Origin: Anthoceros angustus
Lineage: Eukaryota > Streptophyta > Anthocerotopsida > Anthocerotales > Anthocerotaceae
Length of the DNA: 64,000 nt
Assembly: GCA_010909165.1 (NCBI GenBank)
Contig: VJWM01000119.1
Location: forward strand, 186,001-250,000
Reading direction: 5' to 3'
Part shown: piece by piece, positions 12,899 to 24,689 of the stretch
How positions within the stretch are numbered: the first letter of the stretch is position 1
How the letters are laid out: each line of letters starts with the position of its first letter
Position numbers and translations under genes: made by a program
Notes under the pieces: generated by a model
Told to the model about the DNA's origin: nothing
Databases searched by the model: none
What the model saw: only the letters and a program-made list of their open reading frames with translations

Positions 12899-12981
12899 TC
12901 CGACTTGCCGGATTCGAACCAGCGACCTAAGGATTTCTGGCATACTACAGTCCTCCGCTCTACCAACTGAGCTAAAGTCGG
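12899..12981 (-). tRNA. tRNA-Tyr (GTA) with a short intron
   Basis: On the minus strand the 83-nt sequence folds as a cloverleaf. The acceptor stem is CCGACTT/AAGTCGG with discriminator A; the D arm is GCTC..GAGC; the anticodon stem is GAGGA/TCCTT; the anticodon loop is CTGTAGA; the T arm is GCTGG-TTCGAAT-CCGGC. The anticodon is GTA. The loop is interrupted after position 37 by about 10 nt (TATGCCAGAA), the standard place for the intron of nuclear tRNA-Tyr genes. Removing it leaves 73 nt. It is probably a functional nuclear gene, although I see no long T run directly downstream. Confidence 0.93.
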
Positions 12982-13334
12982 TGATGGACAACAGACGCAA
13001 GGTTTTCATATAGAGCTTAATTTTGATACAAGTGTGTAACTCCATAGAATCTGGTTTTCCCGTTCGAGCCACGGCGAATGGGCTGCCGGTAGTTCAGATG
13101 CAGCAAGCAGAAAGCTTTACTTACTTCAGGATAAGCATGGAAGATTTTGAAACGGCATGTAGACTAACATCCGCGTGCTTTCGTCGGAAGCACGTCAGGG
13201 ATAGGAGCCCCAGTTACACTGATGAAGGGGGGGGATTGAAGCTCATCTATGCTAAATATCGTTACACATAGGAGGAAAGGATGTTACATTTGCTCTGAGA
13301 AAACCAGGGCATGCCATGAAATCTGACTCACGAA

Positions 13335-15282
13335 TCAAGCTCGTGTGGAAACGATGAGAGGCATTCCATGCTGTGGTTTTGTTGTCAGCATAGTATGAGG
13401 AGCATGTCGGTATGACTTGGACAAACGGATCTGGAATCGCTGCAGGATCATGGTCAGAGTCTGCTTCATCTCCAAAGTGGCGAAGGTCTGGCCGATGCAA
13501 GTGCGCGGGCCCAGGCCGAAGGGAAGGAACGCCGACGGGTTTTTGCACGCCTTGGAAATGCCATCCCGGAAGCGGTCTGGGTTGAACTCAAGAGCATCGG
13601 GCCCCCACATTTCTGGGTCGCGGTGGATGTCCAGCAGCGAGAGATGCAGGCAGGTGCGTTTCGGGATGACGAGGCTGCCCACCTGGATGTCTTTGGACGC
13701 CTGCCTCTGGAGGGCAGAGGCTGGTGGGTAGAGCCGAAGAGTCTCGTACAGGATCATGCTCACCTGCAGTTAGTCGGAGTGAGAAAAGAGCAAGTGGTTG
13801 GGATAGCATGGAATGGAACGGAAGGAATGGGAGGGAATGAAGGGGCTTACGATTCTCAGTCCGTTGAGCATCTCGGCTGTGGGGATCTTGTGCTGGGTGA
13901 TTTCATCCGTTTCAGCCCTAGCCCTCTCTTGCCACTCAGGATGGAGAGCCAGGAGCAGCAAGACCCACTGGAGGGTGGTGCTTGTGGTGTCCAGGCCGGC
14001 GAAGTAGAACGTCTTGCACTCGTCGAGCACGAATCGAAGGGCATCGCGTGCCACATTGGTCTTGGGGATCTTCTCGCTGGCCTGCATCACCATTCCGAGG
14101 AGGTCGTTTCCTAGGTCGGCAGCCTTCCCGGACTTCGCTAGTCTGTACCGTTCTCGTGTGATTTTCCCTATGGCCTTCTCCAGCCTTGCCGTGGTTTGAG
14201 CTTTCTGCGTGTTCCACTCGGTGGGGAAGTACCTGGTGGTGACACCACAGACATGGCAACATCAGGTCTGAGCAGCATCTGGACAGATGCTTTTGTCGGT
14301 CACCCGGCTCTGAACTGGACTGGTGGTGAAGGATTTCAGACGGCTGGACTGACTCACGAGTAGAAGGGGATAGTGGTGTAGTAGGGGCTTTTCGACATCA
14401 GCTCTGACAGTTTCCTCAGGTCGCTAAAAATGTTCTCGCCCTCTTCGTAGCTGCTTCCGAATGCTGTCCGAGAGATGATGTCTGCAGCCAGGTTGCTCAT
14501 TTCCGTCTCCATTTGCATCTCCATTTCACCTCCTGCCTCCTGCACCTGCTGCTGCCACCGGCTGAGCATGGCAGCTGTGCTGCTTGTCATGGTTCCCAGC
14601 ATCGCCTGTCAACAAACAGTCCCAGCTCAGCGCTGCTGTGTTCATGGCTCACAGCCCCCTGATTGGGAAGACAGATCTCACCTTGAGTTTCTGCTGATGA
14701 AATGCGGGGTTGATGAGTCTTCTCTGATGGGCCCAGTCCTCTCCCACTGCCATGACCAGCCCTTCCCCAAGCAAAGCCTGGAGACTTCTCCTTTGCTGTT
14801 CGGATCTGCTGTAGTGCCCGAACTTATTCACCAGTATCTCCTTTGCAATCTCAGCATCCTTTATACAGATGGTAGCATCCTCTCCCCACCAGTACAAGAA
14901 GCAGTTCCCTGCAAGAAGGAGCAAGCATACATGAAACTACACCCTCCAGCAACCCAACCCACAAAAACAAAACTCTCTGCACCCAAGACGTCAGCATTCC
15001 GTGCAAAACTGTACCGTATATCTTGCTGTAGTGTGAGTGGAAGGGCAGGACTCTGGATGAAATGTCATGAGTAATCGAGGGCATATCCACGAGACGGGCC
15101 AAGTCCAGCCTCTCACTCATCTCTTTGGAGTGCCCACTGAGCAGATTCTCCAGCTTGATGGGAGGCCCCTGGATCCCCTGCCTCCTCATCAGTACAGACA
15201 TCCTCCATCTATCCCACCACTTCTGCTTCACAATTCTGAACACAGCCAGCAAGAAGAGCAGAGCAAGCAGAAGAGCTTCCAT
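13335..15282 (-). CDS. Cytochrome P450, CYP72-clan type (copy 1)
   Basis: The exons on the minus strand are 15282-15015, 14908-14682, 14605-14358, 14232-13851 and 13763-13335, giving 517 residues. An N-terminal membrane anchor (LLLALLFLLAVF) is followed by a WWDRWRMSVLMRRQGIQGPP hinge, I-helix AGLDTT, K-helix ETLR, FNPDRF and the heme loop FGLGPRTCIGQ with its cysteine ligand. All P450 landmarks are intact, so an ER-bound monooxygenase is expected. The five-exon layout and overall similarity point to the CYP72 clan, which includes enzymes acting on hormones and terpenoids; the substrate cannot be told from sequence. The neighbouring gene at 16092-18062 has the same exon phases and identical lengths for exons 2 and 3 (227 and 248 bp), so the pair arose by tandem duplication. 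Confidence 0.93.
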
Positions 15283-16091
15283 GGTTTCTTTCCCCGTATT
15301 CTCTGTGTGGATCTGAAATGCCCTCTGCTCCCACCGTTTCTAGATGCACTGACTGACTCCACAGCCCCTTCTTGTAAGCTACACATCCTGTCAGTGCAGA
15401 CCATGTCACAATCCGTCCTCCCGCGCAGTACCAGAATACCAACTCCAACTCCAAGATGAGTGCCTGGCTCAGAAGGACACGGACATCTGGCTAATTACAT
15501 GACAGCAAGTCCAGTAAACTGCAGCGATGTCCGGCGGCTGCGGCCTCTTCGCTCTGGAACGGGTCATGTGCCCCTTCCAAAGGATTGACACTTCGGTAAC
15601 ACGTATCCAATCGTCCTTGGATTTTTAGACATCCAGGAAATTTGAAAAAGGCGGCAAGGAACATGTGATATGTACCCAAGGAGCTCCAGCCATGGATGGC
15701 CACATCACCCGGTTAGCGTCAGTCTCAGAAGAAGCCTCTAGAAACGATGGTACTGTTGTATACGGCATGAGCACTGTGTGCAAGGATTGGACCAGGTACG
15801 TTCCATGTCTGCTTCGACCTGCCAATTGATTCCAGCGCTTGCAGACTTGTACGTCTGGTGTTGGTGCACACCATTAGGATAAGGTCATGGAACCGGGAAG
15901 GGATGATCACCAGGACTGTGTCCATCCATCCATGGTCAAGTACTCTCGCGGCTTGGAACTCACTCCAGGGAATTCAGCACGCCCAGAAACTGGGTGAGGA
16001 GAATTGGGTGTTCCAACGGGTTGGGAGTCGAGTGAACTGCGAGATAGGCGTCCAGTTTCTATCTTTCTTCTTGTGTGTGCTAATGGGCTGC
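15283..16091. other. Intergenic spacer between the two P450 genes
   Basis: No coding or RNA feature is recognised. It should contain the promoter of the downstream P450 (minus strand) and the 3' end of the upstream one. Confidence 0.4.
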
Positions 16092-18062
16092 TCATGTTAA
16101 TATGGAATGCTCATTTTCTTCGCAATGTTCGTATGAAGGCCTGAGAGAGACGAGGAGAGGCACGCCGTGCTGAGGAACGACAGTAACCCGCTCCAGGGGC
16201 GCGTGTCGGTAGGCCGGGGAGACGCCGATTTGGAATCTCTGGAGAAGCATGGCGATGGTCTGCTTGATCTCAAGCGTGGCGAACACCTGGCCGATGCAGT
16301 TACGCGGGCCCATGCTGAAGGGCATGTAGGATGCAGGATCTCTGCAGGCCTTGGACATGCCGTCGCGGAATCGGTTCGGGTTGAACTCCAGCGCATCCGG
16401 GCCCCACATGTCCGGGTCCCGGTGCATGTCCAGGATGGAGATGAGCAGGGTGACGCCCTTGGGTACGAAGATATGTCCCACCTGGATGTCCTTGGAGGCC
16501 TGCTTGGTCATGGCTGGAGCTGGCGGGTAGAGCCGGAGAGTCTCGTGCACGATCATGGCCACCTGCGGTTTGCGAAGCATATGGACTGTCAGAAGTGGTT
16601 AGGGTTAGGGTTTTGGGAAGGAAGGATGATGCAATGTGCAGGAATTGTGAGGAGATTACGATCTTCAATCTGTTGAGCATGTCGGCGGTGGGGATGTGGT
16701 TGTGGGTGACTTCGTCCACTTCAGCCCTGGCCTTCTCCTGCCACTCGGGATGGAGCGCCAGGAGCAGGATGACCCACTGGAGAGCCGAATTCGTGGTGTC
16801 CAGGCCTGCGAAGTAGAAGGTCTTGCACTCGTCTACTACGAACTGTAGTGCGTCTCGTTGCACGTTTGTTTTGGGGAGGTTCTCGCTGGCTTGCATCACC
16901 GTTCCCAGCAGGTCGGTGCCCATGGAAGCTTGCCCTGCCTTTACCCGCCTGTATCGTTCTGCCATGATGTCCTGTATGGCTGTTTCCAGTCGGTGTGTGG
17001 TTTGAGACATCTGTTTGTTCCTCTCTGTGGGCAGGTACCTGAAGGGGGCATCATGGCATGCATGACCACCATATTTCTTGGATACTGCAATCCGTTTCAG
17101 TCGTGAAAGCATGTTGGTTCAGAACAACTTCACTGATTGGACTTACGAGTAGAAGGGGATGGTTGTGTGGTAGGTGTTGCGGCTCGTCAGCATTGCGAGT
17201 TTTACGATGTCGTCGAATATGTGCTTCCCCCTCTCATAGTTGGTGCCGAATGCAGTCTGGGAGATGATTTCTGCGGCCAGGTTGTAGAGTTCCTTGTCCA
17301 TTTGAAGCTCAATCCGGCCTCCTGCCTCCTCCACCATGTGCTGCCATCGGTTTAGCATGGCAGCTGTGCTGCTTGTCATGGTTCCAACCATCCTCTGCCA
17401 ACACCAGCAGTACCTGCAAAATGTCATCCCGTCTACAACAACTCTCATTGTCAACATTTCGCACCAGACGTAAGGTACATCGATGCTCACCTTAAGCTTT
17501 TCCTGATGAAATGCAGGGTTGATCAGCCTCCTCTGGTATGCCCAGTCCTCGCCCTCTGCCATGACCAGCCCGTCGCCAAGCAGAGCACGGAAGGCCTTTC
17601 TTATCTGTGAAGACCTCCCATAGTGCCCGAACTTGTTCACCAGAATGGTCCTTGCCAGCTGAGCGTCAGTTATCATGATGACCGGATCCTCTCCCCACCA
17701 ATAGAAGAAGTTGTCTCCTGCAACACCCAGCACTCTGCAATCACCTCATCACTCTGCCGCTGCAAAGCCTCAGCAGGAGGAGGAAGATTACCGTATTCCT
17801 TCCTGCACCGTGTATGAAACGGCAGCACCCTGGATGAAATGTCATGCTCAATGGATGGCAGATCAACCAGCGTGGCCATTTCCCTTTCCTTCGCCATCTC
17901 CTTGGAATGCCCACTGAGCAGATGTCTGAACCCAATCGGAGGCCCCTGAATCCCCTGCCTCCTCATCAGCTCAGCCATCCTCCATCTGTCCCACCACTTG
18001 TGCTTCCCAACCGTGGCCAGACCCAGCAGCAACAACGTCAGTACCAGCACCAAAGCGTCCAT
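16092..18062 (-). CDS. Cytochrome P450, CYP72-clan type (copy 2)
   Basis: The exons on the minus strand are 18062-17792, 17717-17491, 17394-17147, 17038-16660 and 16562-16092, giving 531 residues. The start MDALVLVLTLLLLGL was chosen because it places the membrane anchor at the N-terminus, as in copy 1; an in-frame ATG at 18164 would add an unusual hydrophilic leader. Key motifs are AGLDTT in helix I, ETLR, FNPNRF and the heme loop FSMGPRNCIGQ. It is a likely ER monooxygenase of unknown substrate. Similarity to the 13335-15282 gene is strong throughout; differences include a longer tail (YEHCEENEHSILT). The intron before the last exon contains GGTTAGGGTTAGGGTTTTGG, a short telomere-like motif. 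Confidence 0.93.
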
Positions 18063-19444
18063 CTCCACACTCTCTCCCTGTCCTCCCCAACAAGCCAGAG
18101 TGGCCTCTTGTATGCCTCCTGGGTGAGCACGAAGGGGCCACCAACCCAGATGCTTTCCGAACATCCGTATACCAACTCCATGCCATCTAGAACATACAAA
18201 GGACTACGACGTGTCGCTTTACCGATCAGTAACACACTAAAACCTTAGGCGTTTATCCCTTGCAGGTCCCTCCAGAGGCTTACAGTATCGTTCCAGCCAC
18301 ACTTACATGTGTCGTTTCCTTCACTAGCATGTGTCATTCCCCTCAGTTGTTGCTGGGTTCCCGTTCCCCTTCGTCATGTTTCTTAGCTTGCTCCGACTGG
18401 TTAGTCTTCGTTGAGTGAACTTGAATTGTTCATGTACTTGCTTATTAGTTTTAAAAGCAATGCACGCTGATAACTTCGTCCGTAACAAGGGAATATCGAT
18501 GATGGCGCCGTAACGAGCCCGGAGCGTGCAGCGTCCGAGTTCGGACGCGTAATGTGAAACGAAAACGAGGCTTCCTCTGGCTCTGGTTGGAGCTTCCATG
18601 GAGCATGGATGCCGATTCCCTGCGGTCTTCCGCGCGTGGACAATGTGACCGTTGTACGTCTCGTGTTCCCACTCCAAACTGACATTCAAATCTTACGCTC
18701 CAACTGCAAGCGTGAAGCCTCGTCAGCCTGGGTTCCCCAGCGCCTGAAGAGCCCGCAAGCCTCATGACAGCCTGTTCCATGAGGGCACGATGAGCCGGAG
18801 CATGTCCCCACTTCGCCCGCATCATGCACGCACCTCTTCTCACGATGCCATTTCGAAGGAGGATTTCCGGACATGGCTGTCGCTGCTGCTGTAATGCCGA
18901 GCAGGCTCTGTAAGCAGCTCTTCGTTTTTCCAATTCGTTGCCTGAGGTTTGATTTGCGTGCCTTTCTTGTTCCGAGGGTAGGTCATCTCGGAGCTGCGTT
19001 GAGATGTGTGCCTTCCTGGTGTGCATGCAAGTTTGGTGGGGTGATGTTTGTGCTGGTGAGAACGGGTTGTGCGAGTTCTGTGAAATTCTGCACCCGAGGT
19101 GGATGCGTTGGGATTTTTTGTTTTGCTTGTTTTGTCAGTTCCTGCCATTCTTAGCTTTCTACTTTCTGGGAGTCTGCATGTCGGTGCGGGTTTAAGCTCT
19201 CAGGTTGGAGGTGGCGTGTCTGGGCTCTTCTGGTGTTTTTGGATGTGAGGGATTCTGGTTCAAGTATGGGGAATTGGGTTTGGATGGCGGGAGGTTGAGG
19301 GGAATTGTGGCTGGGATCACAGATTCTCCATGGCGGTCGGCGCAGAGCGTGGCTGAGAAGATGAGGCAACCAGGTCTGTCTGCGGACGGGTCCTGAAGGT
19401 TCTTGAAGAGCGGTTGGAGGAGGAGGAGGAGGTGGTAGCTTGTG
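18063..19444. other. Divergent intergenic region
   Basis: It lies between the start of the second P450 (minus) and the start of the acidic-protein gene (plus). It should hold both promoters. Long open frames here (for example 18451-19026 on the minus strand) have no recognisable similarity and look like chance. Confidence 0.4.
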
Positions 19445-21108
19445 ATGATGGGGAGGTGGCCGAAGACGAACATGATTTATTTTCGGGGGATGCCACGACG
19501 CCAGCTTCAGCGGCTTTGCAAGAAGCATGGCATTCCTGCCAATAGAGCTTCGGCAGCTATGGTGGAGGCTCTCTGCAGGCTGTTCAAAGTGAGTGGCGCA
19601 TTTCTTGTAACTTCTTGCACGTGTATGTGGTGCCTGCCTTGGAATCTTTGTGGCGGGATGTAGGTTGTTTTCCTGATGGGAAATGCTTTTGCAGAGCGAG
19701 TTTCTTGTACGTGAGACGCTTCCAGGGCAGCTGAAAGTGTCCAAGGTGGAGCCCCAAGACTCTCATATGGCCGCCGGAGCCTCTGGTCCTCTGACCGACC
19801 AGATGGGTGGTGGGCGGTGGGTATCTTGCAAGTCAGAGGTCTTTGCGGATGGCAGTGGCACTGCAGCATTCGAAGACTTGCAAATTATGCTGAACAATGG
19901 ACCTGAATTTTTTGACATACTGGAGGTGAAGCAGGAGCTGAAAGATGAACAGGGTTGCTCACAAGTGTATCCAGATCCAGTTCAGCACCACTACGCACAT
20001 GCCCCGACTGAGTGGCCTGGCCTGACCGACGATGGGCAGGAGCAGGAAGAGCTCTGCGGAGCAACAGCTATCACAGAAGATTGTTGTCTTTTGGTGGATG
20101 AACCTCCTGACAAGTACGAGAGGTTGGAGAGGTTCACAGCATCCGTCGACGAACTCTTCGTATGGGAGGAGGAAGACGAGGGTCCTGAAGTCAGTAAACC
20201 TGAACAGGTCGAGGCACGAACAGGGAACAGGTTGGAGGCAGTCGAGATGGCAAGTAGTTTGGAGCATTTAGAGCATGTAAAGACGACGTGTTCGGAGAGA
20301 GTGATGGCCCCAGAGGACGGGCCTCAAATGTGGGAGATAGTCGTCGAATCCGTCGAGCTGGATGGTGCTGCCAAGAACTCGTCTATTCCGCATAGTACCG
20401 GTGTTGCTGATGCAGAGCCCAATGATGTATGTATTTCGCCCAGCTTTGCTCCTAAGATTTCATGCGGTGTCGTCTCCTATCGGCTAGAAAAGTCAACCTT
20501 TGTCTTCCTTGTGTCTACTGGTAATTGATTCACACTCATGTGGGATAAGTTGCCTTACGATGTGCATGATCGTGCGCACTTCCTTGACTGTTGGTATTCC
20601 CGTATGTGTTGGGCAGAGCTGTATACACAGGTTTCAGCCTAATGGCACTGGACAAGACGGTGATGTTCTCATAAATGCGAAGGAGGTGGAGAAGTCTGCA
20701 GATCTCTCAGGCCTTGACAACATAGTAGGAGATGGTGCGGAAGCTTGTGCAGCTCCCTGTGAACCACCCATTATGGAATTCTATGTGGAGAAAGCAGAAG
20801 GGCTGTCCCTGGTAGTGGAGCTCAACTCAGAGCACACCCCAGTCGAGGAGCTGTTTCAGCACTTCCGGAGGCTGGAGTCCATTTCAGAAGGCGTGGTGCC
20901 CACCTGCAACGACAAACTTCCGCCTGTTGGAAGAGTCAGCAGCATCTCAAGTATCCTGGATCTGTGCTGTAGCAAAACAGTCAAACCTCCATCCGAAACA
21001 GGGTTTGCCTCTCGCCACCGGGCTCATCGGCAGGCGCAGGCCGAAGGGAGCCTCAGAGCCCAAATGCAGAATCAGTGTGGAACACCTGAGCATGATTTAT
21101 TTGTCTGA
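19445..21108 (+). CDS. Acidic plant protein with N-terminal LCKKHGIPAN motif
   Basis: The exons are 19445-19588, 19695-20426 and 20617-21108 (455 residues), all phase 0. The first exon encodes RRQLQRLCKKHGIPANRASAAMVEALCRLF, a SAP-like helical motif found at the N-terminus of a plant-specific family of acidic proteins of poorly known role. The rest is rich in Glu and Asp, largely low-complexity, with a short C-terminal HRAHRQAQAEGSLRAQ basic stretch. I see no enzyme motif. A nuclear or nucleic-acid-associated role would be a guess from the SAP-like motif. The third-exon acceptor at 20616 was chosen over 20630 because only the former keeps the frame. The 3' neighbour is the convergent aquaporin gene. 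Confidence 0.7.
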
Positions 21109-21805
21109 ACCGGAGGACCTCCCCCAGCTCTTGGGGCTTCTATTGGATTGTGGCCCGCCCATCACCTTCCAGGCAAGGTAACCAACCAACCATCATCACA
21201 TCCAAAAAATCCGAATGCAATTGTCAGGCTGCTGCACATGTTCTGAAAACTCCTTTTATTGCTCTGAAACGGAACTGACTCTTTCCTTTCTGACTTGGGA
21301 GCAGCGGCTGAAACCGTCCTGCATTCCCTCATGAGAAGACAAAGAAGCTGTTTGCGTGAAGGTGAAGAAAGGGGAAGGCCAGGTGTGGGCCCTCCTTTCC
21401 CTCTACAATTATTGGAGATAACAAATGTGTGTACACTCAGACTTTCCTTGACTGCTAGCTACACACACCGCAGCTGCATGGGAAAGCGAACACTAAGACA
21501 ATCGCAAAGCTGGAACACCTACGTATCGTCCCCCCCAAATGTGGGCCGGAACTGAGCATCCCCTCACCTATTCTCACCACTTTGCATCCATCTCAGGTCT
21601 GAAGCACAACCGCCTTGTCCAGAATGCACACACTTACACAAAGACCCTTGCGAGGGAAAGAAGCAAAACAAAGACATCACCTCCTGGGTGGAATGGTACA
21701 AAGAATGCAAATGTACATACAGACAGGACGATGTGTGTACCCAGAAACGAAACCCTCCTCAAATCCCAGCAATCTGCATGCATGCATGCATGCAGGAGTG
21801 CAGGA
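21109..21805. other. Convergent 3' region
   Basis: Probable 3' UTRs of the acidic-protein gene and the aquaporin. A (GCAT)n run is present near 21776-21793. Nothing else is recognised. Confidence 0.4.
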
Positions 21806-22534
21806 TCACTCGTATCCGGCAGGCGGCGGCGGGGAGAGGAACAGCCCCTCGTACAGCACCCCGGCGACGGTAGCCCCCACAAGAGGCCCGACCCAGTAGA
21901 TCCAGTGGTCCGCAAAATCCCCCTCCAGGAGAGCAGGCCCGAACGACCTCGCCGGGTTGAGGGACGCGCCGGTGAAGGGCACGCCCACGAAATGCGCAGC
22001 CAGGACGGTGAACCCGATCGACAGAGGCGCGATGACGCTCTTGGCGTCCACGGCGGTGGCGAAGATGACAAAGACGAGGGCGAAAGTGAGCACGATCTCC
22101 AGGACGATGGCGGACGAGGTGGTCTCCCCCAGCCCGGGGTGGTGCACCGGGAGCGGGTCGGAGCTGGGAGCCGCGAGCTTGAGAAGCGCAGCCGCGGCGG
22201 CGGCCCCGGCCAGCTGCCCGACCCAGTACAGCAGCCCGCGCAGGATGGTGATCTTCCCCACCACCGCGAACGCGAAGGTGACGGCGGGATTGACATGCCC
22301 ACCGCTGATCCCGGCCGTGGCCGCCACCGTCACGAAGATCCCGATCCCGTGCGCCAGCGCGATCACCGTCAGCCCGGCCGCGTCCAGGTCCCCCGTGTGG
22401 ATCCCGCTGTAGGCCACCACGCTGCCGACTCCCAGGAACACGAAGAGGAACACGGCCAGGAACTCGGCCAAGGCCGCCTTGAGCGCGCTGGCGCCCGTCA
22501 CCTCGCTCACATCGCCCACTTCCGGGACACCCAT
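21806..22534 (-). CDS. Tonoplast intrinsic protein-type aquaporin
   Basis: This is a single open frame of 242 residues starting MGVPEVGDVSEV. It forms a six-helix major intrinsic protein with two NPA boxes, SGGHVNPAVTF and GASLNPARSFGPAL. The helix-2 segment is IALAHGIGIF, giving His at the first selectivity-filter position; the second NPA loop gives Ala and Arg. A His-x-Ala-Arg filter is typical of several vacuolar TIPs. The protein probably moves water, and perhaps small neutral solutes such as urea or ammonia, across the vacuole membrane. No intron is present, while many plant TIP genes have one or two. The coding region is much more GC-rich than the surrounding sequence. An upstream in-frame extension to 22738 is open but lacks aquaporin similarity and is probably leader. 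Confidence 0.95.
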   Translation of the reverse strand: MGVPEVGDVSEVTGASALKAALAEFLAVFLFVFLGVGSVVAYSGIHTGDLDAAGLTVIALAHGIGIFVTVAATAGISGGHVNPAVTFAFAVVGKITILRGLLYWVGQLAGAAAAAALLKLAAPSSDPLPVHHPGLGETTSSAIVLEIVLTFALVFVIFATAVDAKSVIAPLSIGFTVLAAHFVGVPFTGASLNPARSFGPALLEGDFADHWIYWVGPLVGATVAGVLYEGLFLSPPPPAGYE

Positions 22535-23285
22535 GGTTCCTCCTTGCCGGAGCCTGAGCCGGAGCTGGAGCTGCTGGAAGCGAGGGAAAGGAGGGAAGGC
22601 GATGCAGGGACGGGGGAATGCGGGACGAGGGCAATCGGGGCCCCGGGCTGGAATTTGAATGCCCCCAGATTCGCATGTTCCGCACCGCCACCGCCACCAG
22701 CACCGCCCATGGCCTCGGCCAGGCTGGGAGAGGTGCAAGGACCGCAGGCCAGCCGGGATCCGACACTGTCAGGCCACCGGCCACGCCACATTCACGCACC
22801 CCCACCATTTCCTGCCGTTCCCGGCCTCGTCCAGACTTATCTGCTTGAGCTGGTGCAGGTACTGTTTTGGATGCCTCCGACCGCCATCCGGGACCCGGGA
22901 CCACGCTTGTCAGGCCATGTGACGTGCGTGTTCAGAACCCCCTGGGTGGGTGCGCCATTGTCTTCGAATTACTCTTTCTGCGGGACCGGCAAGCTTCGGC
23001 TTCGGAGCCCGGGCGCCGGGCGGATGCCTTCCTTGCGTCTCTGGTACTGGTACTGCTACTGGTATTGGTCACAGGTAGGCTGCGTGATTCCTTTCACTCT
23101 GTACTGCCTGGCTTCGCTTCTCTTCTTTCTTTTTGTGTGTGTACATTCGCTACCTGTGGTGGGCTGTGTGCAGCCCATAGCTCTACAAGGAACAATGGGA
23201 TCCATCGGCCAGCGTCTGTCGGCCACTTCCTCATCGCACACGTGTAAGCATGCATTGGTGTGTGGAGCCCCATGACAGATTCATA
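22535..23285. other. Upstream region of the aquaporin gene
   Basis: GC-rich sequence, probably promoter and 5' UTR of the minus-strand aquaporin. Open frames on the plus strand here continue a long antisense frame and have no similarity of their own. Confidence 0.4.
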
Positions 23286-23435
23286 GATTCATAGCTTTAC
23301 ACTACACTCTACATCAAATGCATATCTCGCACGTCTCTCAATGTGTTTCACATCGGCTTGGATTCATAGCTTTACACTACACTCTACATCAAATGCATAT
23401 CTAACACGTCTATCAATGTGTTTCACATCGGCTTG
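23286..23435 (+). repeat. 75-bp tandem duplication
   Basis: Two copies of a 75-bp unit starting GATTCATAGCTTTACACTAC at 23286 and 23361, nearly identical. Confidence 0.9.
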
Positions 23436-23850
23436 GTATCCAAAACCTTATCCATGTTCATATATGGTCATAACATCTCTCTCACCTTCAAACACCATGT
23501 TCATACATCCTCATCCTGATATCATCCACTGGATAATTAAATGTTAGTATTTTTTATGTTAGTATTTTTGGGTTAATATCATACCAAGTTATCGGGACCA
23601 TTGTTGCACTTCAAATCAACCTCTATGTGAGTTGGCATAGACATCATCCTCTATGTGAGTTGGTATAGACATCATTGGATTCGATCTTTTATGATTACTA
23701 TTACCATGGGTATTAGTATTATTATTAAACTTATCATCAAATTGTTCCTTCATTGGACGGGAGTTGGGAGTTAAATGATCCCTCCTGTAAGAAGCAGCCT
23801 CTTTCATTGTACCCATCCGCCCAGAGCCCAATACCCATGAGCCCAGTTCC

Positions 23851-23997
23851 TGTACAAAGCTATGGCTCGCTTCTCAATTTTGCAGATTCCCAAAATTTTG
23901 TATGAAGTTATAGCTCCCTTCTCAATTGTGTAGATTCCCAAAATTTTGTACTAAGCTATGACTCCCTTCCCGATTTCTGTAAATTCTCATATTTTAG
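23851..23997 (+). repeat. Three diverged 48-bp tandem units
   Basis: Units begin at about 23851, 23899 and 23947, each with AAGCTATGRCTCSCTTC-like sequence followed by AGATTCCCAAAATTTT. The third copy is the most diverged. Confidence 0.75.
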
Positions 23998-24414
23998 GGA
24001 ATATGTTGTGTTCAACATCGAAACTTTAAATGGATAAAAATTTTGGGAGTATAAATGAGTAACCAAACTCCACCTAATTGGAGGCTGAAAATCTTATCAT
24101 GTGATGCTTAGCTGATTAGAGAAAATCACAAAAGAAAGTTTTGCAATAGAACACAACAACAAAACACTAAAGAAACATTATCATGAGTGATACTAACAAG
24201 AGTCAATCCATACACGAAGGAGGATAGGTATTTAATCCAATTTCTTTTTTATTTCTTGTGATAATTTTGAGTCTGACATAGCTCATGAAATTGAGAGATA
24301 ATGAAAATTTGAGTCACTTAAGAAGTGGAGACGACTTAATCATAAGCGTCCACCCTAAATGAAAACTACCTAATCTGCAAACATAAGCGCCCTCCTTAAA
24401 TGGAAACTACGCCC

Positions 24415-24642
24415 GCCCTAAATGTCGTCCAAAATTGAAGTGTCCAAAATGATAAACTCCCGCAAACACCCGCCCTAAATGTCGTTCAAAATTGAAGCGT
24501 CCAAAATGATAAGCTCCCGCAAACTCCCGCTCTAAATGTCGTCCAAAATTGAAGCTTCCAAAATCATAAGCTCCCGCAAACTACCTAATCATAAATACCC
24601 GCCCTAAATATCGTCCAAAATTAAAGTGTCCAAAATTGAAGC
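24415..24642 (+). repeat. Minisatellite, about 57-bp units
   Basis: Four units start at about 24421, 24478, 24534 and 24606. The core is AATGTCGTCCAAAATTGAAG, then TCCAAAATGATAAGCTCCC. The last unit is offset by an insertion. Confidence 0.85.
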
Positions 24643-24689
24643 TGGAACTCATTTCTACGGCCACGTCAAAGACAGAGTTAGCACATGAC

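Noticed and set aside
21539-23275. A 578-codon open frame on the plus strand across the aquaporin gene
   Set aside because: It is antisense to a clear TIP aquaporin in GC-rich sequence where stops are rare; its translation is low-complexity and has no known motif.
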